Origin: JBAXPV01 sp037132075
Lineage (GTDB): Bacteria; Bacteroidota; Bacteroidia; Bacteroidales; CAIXZF01
NCBI GenBank assembly: GCA_037132075.1
Contig: JBAXPV010000062.1
Span: forward strand, 1 to 13,182
Direction: 5' to 3'
Length of the DNA: 13,182 nt
Shown here: piece after piece, positions 1-8,225 of the stretch
Numbering within the stretch: position 1 is the first letter of the stretch
Layout: each line of letters begins with the position of its first letter
Notes under the pieces: generated by a model
The model's database searches: none
Seen by the model: only the letters and a program-made list of their open reading frames with translations
Told to the model about the DNA's origin: nothing
Translations under genes and position numbers: made by a program

Positions 1-2
1 AC

Positions 3-134
3 TCCATCTATAGCCTCGAAAAAGCCCAGGCATTGGCTCTCAAAATCGCCCGCGACCAGAGACTGCCACTGTGGCAAGACATCAAGTGGCCTGCGAAAAC
101 CACACAAAAGGCTGCAATGCCCCTGGATAAGTAA
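3..134 (+). CDS. C-terminal end of an unidentified protein (partial)
   Basis: An open frame enters from the left edge and stops at TAA 132-134, giving the last 43 residues of a protein (visible pieces: SLEKAQALALKIARDQRLPLW, shown here only as a short run, then DIKWPAK and PLDK at the end). I do not recognise the family. The frame is supported by its codon use: rich in GCC, CTG, ATC and AAG, like the phage tape measure gene at the right of the window and unlike the AT-rich genes that follow. A strong terminator lies 21 bases after the stop, which supports this being a real gene end. It may belong to the same phage structural module as the genes after 8847, but that is inference from composition and strand only. 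Confidence 0.6.
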   Translation, partial: SIYSLEKAQALALKIARDQRLPLWQDIKWPAKTTQKAAMPLDK

Positions 135-136
135 TC

Positions 137-186
137 AACTCAGATATAACAAGAGAAGCCATGCGAGACATGGCTTTTTTTTTGTC
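137..186 (+). repeat. Left copy of a split direct repeat at the cargo edge
   Basis: Three blocks occur in order: AACTC (137-141), AACAAGA (148-154) and TTTTTTGTC (178-186). The same three blocks recur in the same order at 8786-8809. In this copy the terminator hairpin lies between the second and third blocks. The blocks are short and partly low-complexity, so the match could be chance. Confidence 0.35.
156..183 (+). terminator. Intrinsic terminator after the left partial gene
   Basis: A perfect 8-bp stem (AAGCCATG at 156-163 with CATGGCTT at 169-176) closes a 5-base loop CGAGA and runs straight into a T tract reaching 183. This is a textbook rho-independent terminator for forward transcription leaving the partial gene. 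No comparable T tract exists on the other side, so it is not a clear terminator for the reverse gene that ends at 275. Confidence 0.9.
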
Positions 187-274
187 TTATTCCTTAATAT
201 TTATATAAATCAAACCGTGATTTTCAATCAATATTATTTTCTTATTTAAAATCAAGGCTTGCCTATAAATTAAC

Positions 275-1516
275 TTAGTCTTTTAAACAACGTATTGTAT
301 ATCCCCTCTCTTTTAGGGTGGTCCCTCTTCCAACACTTGCGTTGGTGTTAACTACGCCCCCCATCGATCCTTCAGTTGATGAAACATTAGAGGAGAGCCA
401 AAAGTTTGCGAAAATATTTAATGAACTGAAACCACCGGTTGGTGTTCGTGCACCTGATCCTAATGCTGTAAACCCACTTAGATTTGTTGCTCCATAATTA
501 GGGGAAACCCAATGAGATAATCCGGGTTCCTTCATCTTTCCTCCCCCATTAATACCGGTATAGCCGCCAACAATATTACATTTCACCGTTGGGTCAATAA
601 ATGTTTCCAAGGTACACCATTCCTGATTATTTGGAACATGCCAACCAACAGGACAAATCCCAACAAACCCAGACGTTGTATCATATTGTCTCATTTCGTA
701 CCAGTCATACCAACCTCCATAAATAGCGCACATAGCGGGGTCGTTATTATAACAGTATTTTTCAATTATACCATTATTTGAACAGTTTGAATGATTTGAA
801 GAAGTCGAAGTGCTAATGACCATGGTGCCAATATTGAGATTTTTTTTCATCCAGCACTGAGATCCTATTAATATAGTAGGATACTTCTGATAATCACGTT
901 GGTCAATTAATGTATCACCACAACTCACAAAGCTCTGAATAAATGGAACATAGCTATTGTTTAAATCTCCTGAACATAATCCTTTCATTATTATATTCTG
1001 GGAAGTAGTATCATTAACATTTACCTGATATTCCTCAAAAACCCAATCTCCAGCCGGAAAAGAGGAAATAAGACCAATAGCCCGCTTGGAAATCAAAAAA
1101 GCATCGGTTGAATTAATATAAGAATTTACATTAACATCACCAGCAGTACTTTCCAATTGATCCAATGAATTCAAGTCGGTAAAATTCTTCAAAGCTATCA
1201 GAGCATCCGCGGAATTCACACCACCCCATTGAAAATTTGATTTGGCTGTCAATATATAACTCCCATAGCCCACATTACAAAAATTGAAATTTCCATACTG
1301 ATCAGTCAGACTGGAATCTAAAATTGTCCCAGTCATTGGTTTGAGAAACACTATAGAAGAAGGTACCGGAGTACTATAAATATTTTTATAAATCAATTTT
1401 CCACCAATAGATGGCGGCGGACAATTTGTTTGTCCATAACTTGAAAAGGGAGATAACAACATCGAGATTAACCATAAATTTAGGAATATTTTCATAATAG
1501 ATTTATTTATTTTCAT
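275..1516 (-). CDS. Secreted FISUMP-domain protein with carboxypeptidase-regulatory-like and dockerin-like segments
   Basis: This 413-residue protein has a signal peptide (residues 1 to about 29, ending SSYGQ), so it is exported. Residues of about 37-95 look like a CarboxypepD_reg/Cna-B-type beta-sandwich (DSSLTDQYGNFNF, then a YILTA strand). Residues 98-150 resemble a dockerin pair: NSADALIALKNF, then a calcium-loop-like stretch with D127, N129, N131 and D138 (GDVNVNSYINSTDAFLI), followed by FPAGDWVFE, which I have seen in Bacteroidetes secreted proteins. Residues of about 205-411 form a Fibrobacter succinogenes major paralogous (FISUMP, TIGR02145-type) domain: ILIGSQCWMKKNLN, YGGWYDWYE, CPVGWHVPNNQEW, GFTALGSGAR, FWLSS. 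Function is unknown; a surface or adhesive role is inference. There is no obvious T9SS C-terminal sorting domain. A second ATG at residue 8 (1495) would also give a good signal peptide. No Shine-Dalgarno sequence is visible, as is usual in this phylum. It is divergent from the Rhs cluster. Confidence 0.85.
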   Translation of the reverse strand: MKINKSIMKIFLNLWLISMLLSPFSSYGQTNCPPPSIGGKLIYKNIYSTPVPSSIVFLKPMTGTILDSSLTDQYGNFNFCNVGYGSYILTAKSNFQWGGVNSADALIALKNFTDLNSLDQLESTAGDVNVNSYINSTDAFLISKRAIGLISSFPAGDWVFEEYQVNVNDTTSQNIIMKGLCSGDLNNSYVPFIQSFVSCGDTLIDQRDYQKYPTILIGSQCWMKKNLNIGTMVISTSTSSNHSNCSNNGIIEKYCYNNDPAMCAIYGGWYDWYEMRQYDTTSGFVGICPVGWHVPNNQEWCTLETFIDPTVKCNIVGGYTGINGGGKMKEPGLSHWVSPNYGATNLSGFTALGSGARTPTGGFSSLNIFANFWLSSNVSSTEGSMGGVVNTNASVGRGTTLKERGYTIRCLKD

Positions 1517-1886
1517 ATAAAAAAATGTCTAATGTTTGCATTGGACTTTCCCAATCTGAAGGCAAATATAAATCATATTTTAAAATCGCTATAAAGATTG
1601 AATGACTTATTCGAAATATGGCATTTTAAATATATCGTTATGGATTCAATATTTACTAATATTTAATTTTGAATTAGTCTAATTTTAAATTACATATTTA
1701 TAGTATTTAGTTGTTTTTGGATTGATTTTAATAATAGCTTAGCCAGCTAAACACTCAGGGTTACTTGTTACTCAGTATTTCAAAAATCAGTTCAGTAAAA
1801 CCTTCTTTTCAAATACCTTTTCTACACATTCGATTGTTATTGAAGATTCTATGTCAATTCATATACATACATTTAATAAAGTAATT
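1517..1886. other. Divergent intergenic region, AT-rich
   Basis: These 370 bases separate the reverse FISUMP gene from the forward T9SS/Rhs cluster and must hold the promoters for both. The region is very AT-rich, with no open frame that looks coding and no RNA gene that I recognise. The only element I can point to is the reverse-strand -7-like match at 1563-1570. I saw no good forward match to TAnnTTTG close to 1887; TACCTTTT at 1814-1821 is one mismatch away but lacks a -33 partner. Confidence 0.5.
1563..1570 (-). promoter_or_regulatory. Possible Bacteroidetes-type -7 promoter element for the FISUMP gene
   Basis: Read on the reverse strand, these bases are TATATTTG, an exact match to the Bacteroidetes -7 consensus TAnnTTTG. 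They lie about 47 bases upstream of the ATG at 1516, a sensible distance for a short leader. I found no convincing -33 TTG/TTTG element at the usual spacing, so the call is tentative. In such an AT-rich region one such match can occur by chance. Confidence 0.35.
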
Positions 1887-2336
1887 ATGAAATATTATTT
1901 TATCATTCTGTCTCTGATCCTTTTTATTTTCATGTATTCAAATCCTGTTTTAGCACAGGGAAGTTGGTATGAGTATGATAACTGTGGTAATCGATATCTA
2001 AGATACACAGTGTTTTTGCAAAACGCTCCTGCAACAAACTCAAACGATTCAACTTCTTCATATGATATAGAGCGAAATACACCAGGCATCAATAGTTTTA
2101 AAGTGAAAATTCAACCAAACCCGACTTCAGATTTCGTGCAAATTATCAATAACAGTGGTTCGGAAAAAGTTTTATGGGACTTTGTTTTAAATGACTTAAA
2201 CGGTAAGCAGCTATTTTGGGGTGAATCCAGCTTGTCTGATTATAGTATTGATTTTTCTAAATATGAAAGTGGAATCTATTTTCTTCGGATTTCAACTGAA
2301 AAGAAAACATTTACATGGAAAATTATTAAAAATTGA
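1887..2336 (+). CDS. Miniature secreted protein with T9SS type A C-terminal sorting domain
   Basis: I start this protein at ATG 1887 (149 residues) because it puts a clean signal peptide at the N-terminus (MKYYFIILSLILFIF, ending VLA before Q). An in-frame ATG at 1851 would only add a polar 12-residue leader. Residues of about 71-149 are a T9SS type A sorting domain (TIGR04183-type): PNPTSDFVQI, LNDLNGKQL, then YESGIYFLRI and a final TWKIIKN. Such domains carry cargo across the outer membrane through the Por/T9SS machinery and are normally cleaved off. What remains as mature protein is only about 45 residues. Its one notable motif is YEYDNCGNRYLRY (residues 28-40), which resembles the YDxxGNR motif of YD/Rhs repeats. 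It lies 51 bases upstream of the Rhs gene on the same strand, suggesting one transcript. Its role is unknown. Confidence 0.85.
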   Translation: MKYYFIILSLILFIFMYSNPVLAQGSWYEYDNCGNRYLRYTVFLQNAPATNSNDSTSSYDIERNTPGINSFKVKIQPNPTSDFVQIINNSGSEKVLWDFVLNDLNGKQLFWGESSLSDYSIDFSKYESGIYFLRISTEKKTFTWKIIKN

Positions 2337-2387
2337 CTTCCTGATAATATGATGCTCATATAAACCTTGAATTAAAACTCAACCAAC

Positions 2388-3989
2388 ATGAATATTAGAC
2401 GTATTATTTTCCTGGCTGTACTATTTCCTATTATCTTAAAGGCTCAATATCAGACTTCTGTTGACCCACACACAAGAACTTTAAATCTCCAAAATTTAGT
2501 CGGTACAACTGAGGCTAAAATTTCTGTAAATAGTACTTTCAATTGTTCTATTCCAATAATTATACCACCCGGGACTGCAGGAATGCAACCGGAATTATCT
2601 ATTAACTATTCAAGTAATACAAGCAATGGTCTGTTGGGAGTTGGCGCTTCCTTAGGAGGTTTATCAGTGATTACTCGTTGTGCATCGGATTTTTATCACG
2701 ACAACGGTATTGATGGTTTAGATTTTGATGGTAATGATGGATTTGAATTGAACGGTAATAGGTTAATCTATAATTCGAGTTGGCAAGGAATTGACGAAAA
2801 GTTCTACAGGACTGAATTTGCTGATTTTTCAAATGTCAAATCTATTGGAAACGCAGGATACGGTCCTGATCATTTCATTGTTGTAACTAAAGACGGTTTG
2901 ACATTGGAGTTTGGAAATACGGATGATTCTAGAATTGAAGCACAAGGAAGGTCAGAAGTTTTATTTTGGTATATCAACAAAATGACAGATAAGTACGGAA
3001 ATTTCATCTCTTATTATTACCATGAGAATACTGTAACTGGAGAATCATACCCCATCAGGATTGAATATACCGGAAACGGATCAATGTTACCTTATCATAG
3101 AATACAATTCAATTACTTTGACCGATATGATCCACAAACATCTTATGTGCATGGTTCTATCGTTTCTAAAACCAAATTATTGGAGAATATTGTAGTTACC
3201 CATGAAGGCAATCTTGTGAAGGAGTACAGATTAAAGTACTTTCACGATAATGTTTCAAAACTCAATGAGATTGTTGAAGCAGGACCCGATAATTCCCAAT
3301 ATAATTCAATTGTTCTTGGGTGGCCTGAAAATGAAATTACCGTGAATGAGCAGAGTCCTACTATGAATATGAGCCCACTGAAGCGAATCTACCGTGATTT
3401 TAATGGTGACGGAAGAACCGATTTTGTCTTAGTGGGTACAAATACTTTCGATTTGTACCTGGCAAACAGCACAAGTATTGGTTTTACTTTGAAATACACA
3501 GGTGGCCTTCCTGCCGGTTTTGTGAATTTTGATGCCGGAGATTATAATGGGGATGGCTTGGCTGATTTACTTTGTTTAAAAACAGATAATGGCGATTTTA
3601 TAAATACACTATTAGAAAGTACTGGTGAATCTTTTATTACAAAAAGTTCAAATAACTGCTCAATTAGCAATGGATTTAGCTTTGGAGATTTTAATGGAGA
3701 CGGGAAAAGAGAAATTCTTGTAAGATCTGAGTATCATCCTATTAGCCATCCAGCATACACAAACCATTGGTTGTGTTATACCTTCGATGATGCTGATAAT
3801 TCATGGCATGGTCGTGTTATATATTTTGAACCAGATTTTGTATGGGATCCAGAAACATATTACTTTGCAACTGATGAACGTGTAATTGATATGAATGGTG
3901 ATGGCAAAGATGATATTGTAATGTTATCTGATTATGGAATAGGTGTAATTGACATTAATGCAAACGATAGTTTAAGTGTTGTGCTTTAG
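2388..3989 (+). CDS. SpvB/Tc-type Rhs toxin, N-terminal part (up to in-frame TAG)
   Basis: These 533 residues are the front of a giant Rhs/Tc-like protein. A Sec signal peptide is visible (MNIRRIIFLAVLF, cleavage likely after ILKA at residue 19). Residues of about 53-97 are the start of an SpvB domain (IPIIIPPGTAGMQPELSINY, then GLLGVGASLGGLSVITR), and the SpvB-like region continues to about 310. Four FG-GAP/VCBS-type repeats follow, with D-x-N-G-D-G cores at about 337-342, 385-390, 434-439 and 501-506. The frame then meets TAG at 3987-3989. The same frame continues immediately afterwards with three more repeats and the rest of an Rhs protein, so this stop falls inside a domain and not at a natural end. 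If TAG really terminates translation, the product would be an exported fragment with an incomplete propeller and no toxin. No Shine-Dalgarno sequence is seen before ATG 2388. Confidence 0.85.
   Translation: MNIRRIIFLAVLFPIILKAQYQTSVDPHTRTLNLQNLVGTTEAKISVNSTFNCSIPIIIPPGTAGMQPELSINYSSNTSNGLLGVGASLGGLSVITRCASDFYHDNGIDGLDFDGNDGFELNGNRLIYNSSWQGIDEKFYRTEFADFSNVKSIGNAGYGPDHFIVVTKDGLTLEFGNTDDSRIEAQGRSEVLFWYINKMTDKYGNFISYYYHENTVTGESYPIRIEYTGNGSMLPYHRIQFNYFDRYDPQTSYVHGSIVSKTKLLENIVVTHEGNLVKEYRLKYFHDNVSKLNEIVEAGPDNSQYNSIVLGWPENEITVNEQSPTMNMSPLKRIYRDFNGDGRTDFVLVGTNTFDLYLANSTSIGFTLKYTGGLPAGFVNFDAGDYNGDGLADLLCLKTDNGDFINTLLESTGESFITKSSNNCSISNGFSFGDFNGDGKREILVRSEYHPISHPAYTNHWLCYTFDDADNSWHGRVIYFEPDFVWDPETYYFATDERVIDMNGDGKDDIVMLSDYGIGVIDINANDSLSVVL
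3987..3989 (+). other. In-frame TAG stop interrupting the Rhs gene
   Basis: The codons read GTG CTT TAG GGT ATA TTG CCG, with the same frame open on both sides, so a single base change would restore one frame of about 1945 codons from 2388 to 8225. A C-to-T change from CAG (Gln) is the simplest origin; AAG, GAG, TGG and others are also one step away. The stop falls between the fourth and fifth of seven FG-GAP/VCBS repeats. No other complete gene in the window ends in TAG (all use TAA or TGA). Confidence 0.9.
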
Positions 3990-3995
3990 GGTATA

Positions 3996-6900
3996 TTGCC
4001 GAAAAAAAATGCAAAACACATTTTATTTGGTGATTTCAATGGCGATGGGAATACTGATATTTTATCCGAGGATATTGATGGTCAATGGACACAAAGTCTT
4101 TCAACCGGAAGTGATCTTGTGAATACAAATATTTCTAATCCTTTTGGATTATCTTCAAATACTTCCGCATATTTTGTTGGTGATATTAACGGGGATGGGA
4201 AATTTGACCTATTGAGTCTCGGAAGTTTTGAACATACACAACAAAAGGGTATTTTTATTGGGTTTGGTAGCGGTTCAGGATTAGTTATTGACTTAAATAA
4301 TACTTTCTATAAATCTTGGGTTGATGAAATTGTTCAGGAAGAAAACTACTTAGCTGATTTTGATGGAGATGGCAGTGCTGATTTAAATTATTATGGTTAT
4401 GCCACCTCAAATAGAAAAATTGTGAAATTTTACTCAAACATTAATCATATGTTTGTAAATTCAATGGCAAATGGGCTAAACGCAATAAATGAAATAGAAT
4501 ACAAACCTCTTACAGATCCGACAGTTTATACCAAAGGAAGTGGTTCAATATATCCAGTAATGGATTTCCAAGTACCAATGTATGTTGTAAAATCTATTAG
4601 TTCTCCCGATGGGATCGGTACTCAAAGTACGACTTCTTATAATTATTCAGGCCTTAAACTTCATCTAAAGGGCCGCGGGTTGCTAGGATTTATCGAAACC
4701 TCAAATCAAAATAGTGCTAGTGGGATTAAACAGACTTCGTTATTTCGTTACAATGAAGCCTGGTGTTTACAATACCCATACTTAATGTCAACATATTCTG
4801 GGGATAACACTCTTCTTAGTGACACGAAGAACGTACTTTCAGTTATAGATTTGGGGGATAGGTGTTTATTCCCTTATGATAGCCTTGTTATTTCAACTGA
4901 TTATCTCACAAATACAAGAAAGGCAATTGAAACTGATTACAATAATTTTGGGAATTTATGTATTATAAAATCATATTATGGAGCACCTGATAATTCAAGC
5001 AGTTTCCCTTCAACAATTATTGAAGGCAATAGTATAAAAAACCTACATTGGACAACTCCTGTTGGAGGATGGCAGCCTAATAGACTGGAAGGTGAAACCT
5101 CAATTCAAAGCCGTGTAAATGAAGCTGATATAAGCAGAACGACACTGTTTACCTATAACAACAAATGGAAAGTCAGTACTATTAGGCAAGATCCGAATGA
5201 TGCCAATGAGGTACAGCAGATTTTCGATTATGATAATACGACTGGAGTTCTTGTCGAGAAATCGGAAATCGTAAATGGTGCGAATCCTCGTATGCTTAAA
5301 TATGTCTATGATATTAACAATCGCTTTGCTGAGAAAATTTCAAATTCATTAGATCAATTTGTAATGGTAAAACATGACCCAATTACTGGTTTTGTTCATG
5401 ATAAGGTAGATATTAACGGGTTAATTACTTCCTACCACTATGACAATTTCGGAAGGATTAACGCTATTGACAGGCCAGATGCTGTAACGGAATCCTCAAG
5501 TATCACGTGGGTTAATAATCCAATATTCCCAAATGCAATTTATTCTTCACAAAGTTCTATACCTGGGACACCATCAAGCGTAGTCTATTTTGATTTATTA
5601 GGCCGTGAGGTTGGAAAAGAAATAGCTGGATTTGATGGCAGCCCTGTCTATACCCAAACCCATTACAATAATCTTGGGCAAAAAATTGCAATAAGCGATC
5701 CTTATTTTTCAAATGAACAACCGCAATGGACAACTTATACATATAACCTTGGCAGAATTACATTAGTTGATTCACCGACAGAAGATATTGCCTATGAATA
5801 CAATGGTCGAACTATAACAACCCGTAAAATAAGTGTTTCTCCTAATCAGGTAGCAACAAAAACAATTGATGCAATGGGGCTTCCAATTGTTTCTATAGAT
5901 GCAGGAGGCCAGACATCTTACGATTATTTCAGTTCAGGATTGCCAAAGAAAATAGTTGCATCTGATGATGCTATTACCCTTATGGAATATAATTTACAAG
6001 GGAAACAAACCAAATTAATTGATCCGGATGCTGGCGAATATTCATATCAATACAATGCTTTTGGTGAACTTATTTCACAAACAAATCCAAACTTTGAAGT
6101 TACTCAGCTTAGCTATGATGATCTTGGCCGTTTACAAACGTTGCATGAACCAGATATGACAAGCGATTACATCTATGATAATTCACCGCATGGGATTGGC
6201 AAATTGTCTGAAATTAGTAATAATGACGGGTCATCAATAACTTATGGATATGATGAATTCGGAAGGCCTAACTCGACCACAGAAACTGTTGACAATATTG
6301 AATTCACTGAATTAGTAGCTTATGATAATTTTGGTCGTATGAACCGTTTGGTTTATCCTTCTGGTTTTGGAATTAACTATCAATATAATGCATATAATTA
6401 TTTGCAACAAATTAACCGAGTTGATGACCAAACAATGATATGGAAGATAAACAGTCTCAATTCTCGATTTCAAATATTGAATTCCACCAGTGGGAATCAG
6501 TTGCAAACCAATAAGAATTATTATCAGGGCAATGTTACTGATATCATTACAGGGAATGTGCAAAATATGCATTATGAATGGAATCTTGGCACTGGGAACC
6601 TAAGTTTGCGCAATGATATCAAACATAACCTGCAAGAGAGTTTCAGTTATGATAATTTAGACAGGTTGACTCAAATTGTACCATCAAACAATTCTGCAAT
6701 GAGTATTGCATATCAGGAAAACGGCAATATTGATTATTCAACAACTGCCGGAACTTATTATTACACAGGATCTCAGCCACACGCCGCCACAATAGTTACC
6801 GACCCTGGAAACATCATTAGTGATAATCCACAAGAAGTTGAATATACGTCTTTTAACAAGGTGAAAAGAATTTTGGAGGATATCAACGAACTGAAAATTT

Positions 6901-8225
6901 CATACGGAGTTAACCATGAACGAAATAAAGAAGAATTTTATGAAAACAGTACGCTAAGCAAAACCCGATATTTTTCACATGGCAATTATGAAACTGAAAT
7001 TACTGGGACTAATGAACGGAAATTGAATTATATTAGCTCACCTGATGGAGTGATTGCGGTTTATGAAATGAATAATGAGGTTGGAGCTATGTATTACATT
7101 CACAAAGATCATTTAGGATCATGGCAGGTTATAACTGATCAGGCAGGGCATGCTATACAGGAACAATCTTTTGATACCTGGGGCCGCAGACGTAACCCAG
7201 ATAACTGGACATATAATAACATTAATCCTGTCCAGAAATTTCATCGCGGTTATACAGGACACGAGCAATTAGACCAATTTTCCTTGATTAATATGAATGG
7301 GAGAATGTATGATCCTGCGACAGCACGCTTTTTGAGTCCTGATATAAGTGTTCAAAACCCTGAATTTTCTCAATCATATAACAAATATAGCTATTGTGTG
7401 AATAATCCTTTAAAATACACTGATCCCAGTGGCTGGTACCTGTTTCAATATAAGCATTACGACGACCCAAAGGATTATTATAATTACATGTCCACTTATT
7501 GGTCGCAATTCACTAATTTTTCAAGCTTTAATGGAGGGTCAGGTGGTGGGGGATCCTACAGCAATTCTCCTTCATATATGAATGGTGATGGTTCTTTCTC
7601 GCTGAGTTATCTTATGTACATTCAGCGCCAAAATTTATTTAACAATGGATTTGTCTATCATGACGATAATGGCTACTATAAGTTTGTTCCTTATTATGGC
7701 ATTGCGGGATACTACACTTCGATTAGTTGGGAGGTTACACAAGATGGTGAAGTAAAGTTTTTTATTCCATATTCTATGGCGATTTATGAGAGCGTTCAAC
7801 ACAAGGAATATTTTGACCAACCTAATGGTAGTGGCACGTGGTATAAAGAAATGTCAAATTCAAACAATTACCCAGGCATTCGAATATTTGAGTCAAATCA
7901 TGTTGTTGGTGGATTTACACTGCCCCGAATCGGAATTTTTGTGGAAAACTCGAAAGACATTCCTCTTATTCAGCATGAATATGGTCATTATTTGAATTAT
8001 GTATATTGGCAATCAATTTATGGAACTTTTTTTGCTGACGCTGCGTATGGAATTTTTATTGCTGGGCCCAGTGCTATAGATATGGAAGTCGATCACCTAT
8101 TTGGGACTCATACTCATGCGAATTTTTATCCTGAACGATGGGCCGACAATTTTGCAGAAGATTATTTTGGAAATGACTATAAGTCGGATTATAAATATAA
8201 AAGATTTTCAACCTATGGACATTAA
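3996..8225 (+). CDS. Rhs/YD-repeat toxin, C-terminal part with HEYGH metallopeptidase-like toxin domain
   Basis: Continuation of the gene starting at 2388. If translated alone it would have to start at a weak codon such as TTG 3996 (1409 residues), with no signal peptide. Residues 12-25, 62-75 and 120-133 are FG-GAP/VCBS repeats (DFNGDGNTDIL, DINGDGKFDLL, DFDGDGSADL). Residues of about 165-235 resemble the TcdB/TcaC middle domain (YNYSGLKLHLKGRGLLGF). From about 405 to 890 run many YD repeats (YHYDNFGRI, LSYDDLGRL, YGYDEFGRP, FSYDNLDRL). Residues of about 1035-1147 are the Rhs-associated core: KDHLGSWQVITD, FDTWGRRRN, GRMYDPATARFLSPD, NNPLKYTDPSGW. After it comes a Gly/Ser linker (GGSGGGGS, 1180-1187) and a unique C-terminal domain with HEYGH at 1327-1331. 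Rhs shells enclose and deliver such C-terminal toxins. The final 11 bases overlap the next gene. Confidence 0.9.
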   Translation: MPKKNAKHILFGDFNGDGNTDILSEDIDGQWTQSLSTGSDLVNTNISNPFGLSSNTSAYFVGDINGDGKFDLLSLGSFEHTQQKGIFIGFGSGSGLVIDLNNTFYKSWVDEIVQEENYLADFDGDGSADLNYYGYATSNRKIVKFYSNINHMFVNSMANGLNAINEIEYKPLTDPTVYTKGSGSIYPVMDFQVPMYVVKSISSPDGIGTQSTTSYNYSGLKLHLKGRGLLGFIETSNQNSASGIKQTSLFRYNEAWCLQYPYLMSTYSGDNTLLSDTKNVLSVIDLGDRCLFPYDSLVISTDYLTNTRKAIETDYNNFGNLCIIKSYYGAPDNSSSFPSTIIEGNSIKNLHWTTPVGGWQPNRLEGETSIQSRVNEADISRTTLFTYNNKWKVSTIRQDPNDANEVQQIFDYDNTTGVLVEKSEIVNGANPRMLKYVYDINNRFAEKISNSLDQFVMVKHDPITGFVHDKVDINGLITSYHYDNFGRINAIDRPDAVTESSSITWVNNPIFPNAIYSSQSSIPGTPSSVVYFDLLGREVGKEIAGFDGSPVYTQTHYNNLGQKIAISDPYFSNEQPQWTTYTYNLGRITLVDSPTEDIAYEYNGRTITTRKISVSPNQVATKTIDAMGLPIVSIDAGGQTSYDYFSSGLPKKIVASDDAITLMEYNLQGKQTKLIDPDAGEYSYQYNAFGELISQTNPNFEVTQLSYDDLGRLQTLHEPDMTSDYIYDNSPHGIGKLSEISNNDGSSITYGYDEFGRPNSTTETVDNIEFTELVAYDNFGRMNRLVYPSGFGINYQYNAYNYLQQINRVDDQTMIWKINSLNSRFQILNSTSGNQLQTNKNYYQGNVTDIITGNVQNMHYEWNLGTGNLSLRNDIKHNLQESFSYDNLDRLTQIVPSNNSAMSIAYQENGNIDYSTTAGTYYYTGSQPHAATIVTDPGNIISDNPQEVEYTSFNKVKRILEDINELKISYGVNHERNKEEFYENSTLSKTRYFSHGNYETEITGTNERKLNYISSPDGVIAVYEMNNEVGAMYYIHKDHLGSWQVITDQAGHAIQEQSFDTWGRRRNPDNWTYNNINPVQKFHRGYTGHEQLDQFSLINMNGRMYDPATARFLSPDISVQNPEFSQSYNKYSYCVNNPLKYTDPSGWYLFQYKHYDDPKDYYNYMSTYWSQFTNFSSFNGGSGGGGSYSNSPSYMNGDGSFSLSYLMYIQRQNLFNNGFVYHDDNGYYKFVPYYGIAGYYTSISWEVTQDGEVKFFIPYSMAIYESVQHKEYFDQPNGSGTWYKEMSNSNNYPGIRIFESNHVVGGFTLPRIGIFVENSKDIPLIQHEYGHYLNYVYWQSIYGTFFADAAYGIFIAGPSAIDMEVDHLFGTHTHANFYPERWADNFAEDYFGNDYKSDYKYKRFSTYGH
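7434..8225 (+). other. Variable toxin tip of the Rhs protein (putative zinc metallopeptidase)
   Basis: This is the part after the DPSG core boundary (DPSG codons at 7422-7433), about 263 residues. It holds the zincin signature HExxH as HEYGH (7974-7988), preceded by hydrophobic IPLIQ. About 50 residues later comes FYPERWADNFAEDYFG, whose Glu or Asp could supply a third zinc ligand. The same arrangement (HE.GH, a hydrophobic stretch, then FY.E..A...A..YF) matches my memory of metallopeptidase-like tips of other Bacteroidetes Rhs proteins. Catalytic activity and substrate are inferred, not shown. Confidence 0.65.

Noticed and set aside
184..274. Terminator for the reverse FISUMP gene
   Set aside because: The only inverted repeat seen (AGGC TT GCCT near 256-265) has a four-base stem and no T tract on the reverse strand.
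1739..1750. Palindrome TTAGCCAGCTAA in the divergent intergenic region
   Set aside because: The stem is only five bases with a two-base gap and has no partner element nearby, so it is not distinguishable from chance.
3987..3989. TAG read as glutamine by an alternative genetic code
   Set aside because: Some gut phages reassign TAG, but the tape measure gene and the other genes here show no internal TAG at all. A single TAG in about 1945 codons fits a mutation better than a code change.
4002..4009. Run of eight A just after the TAG as a programmed frameshift site
   Set aside because: The coding frame is the same before and after the TAG, so no shift is needed to join the two parts.
5220..6680. 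Tandem DNA repeats or a CRISPR-like array
   Set aside because: The recurring signal is at protein level (YD motifs with variable spacing and diverged codons), with no identical repeats or regular spacers in the DNA.
7786..7995. Small forward open frame inside the toxin tip
   Set aside because: It is out of frame with the Rhs gene, has no start signal or domain, and overlaps the conserved HEYGH segment of the real frame.
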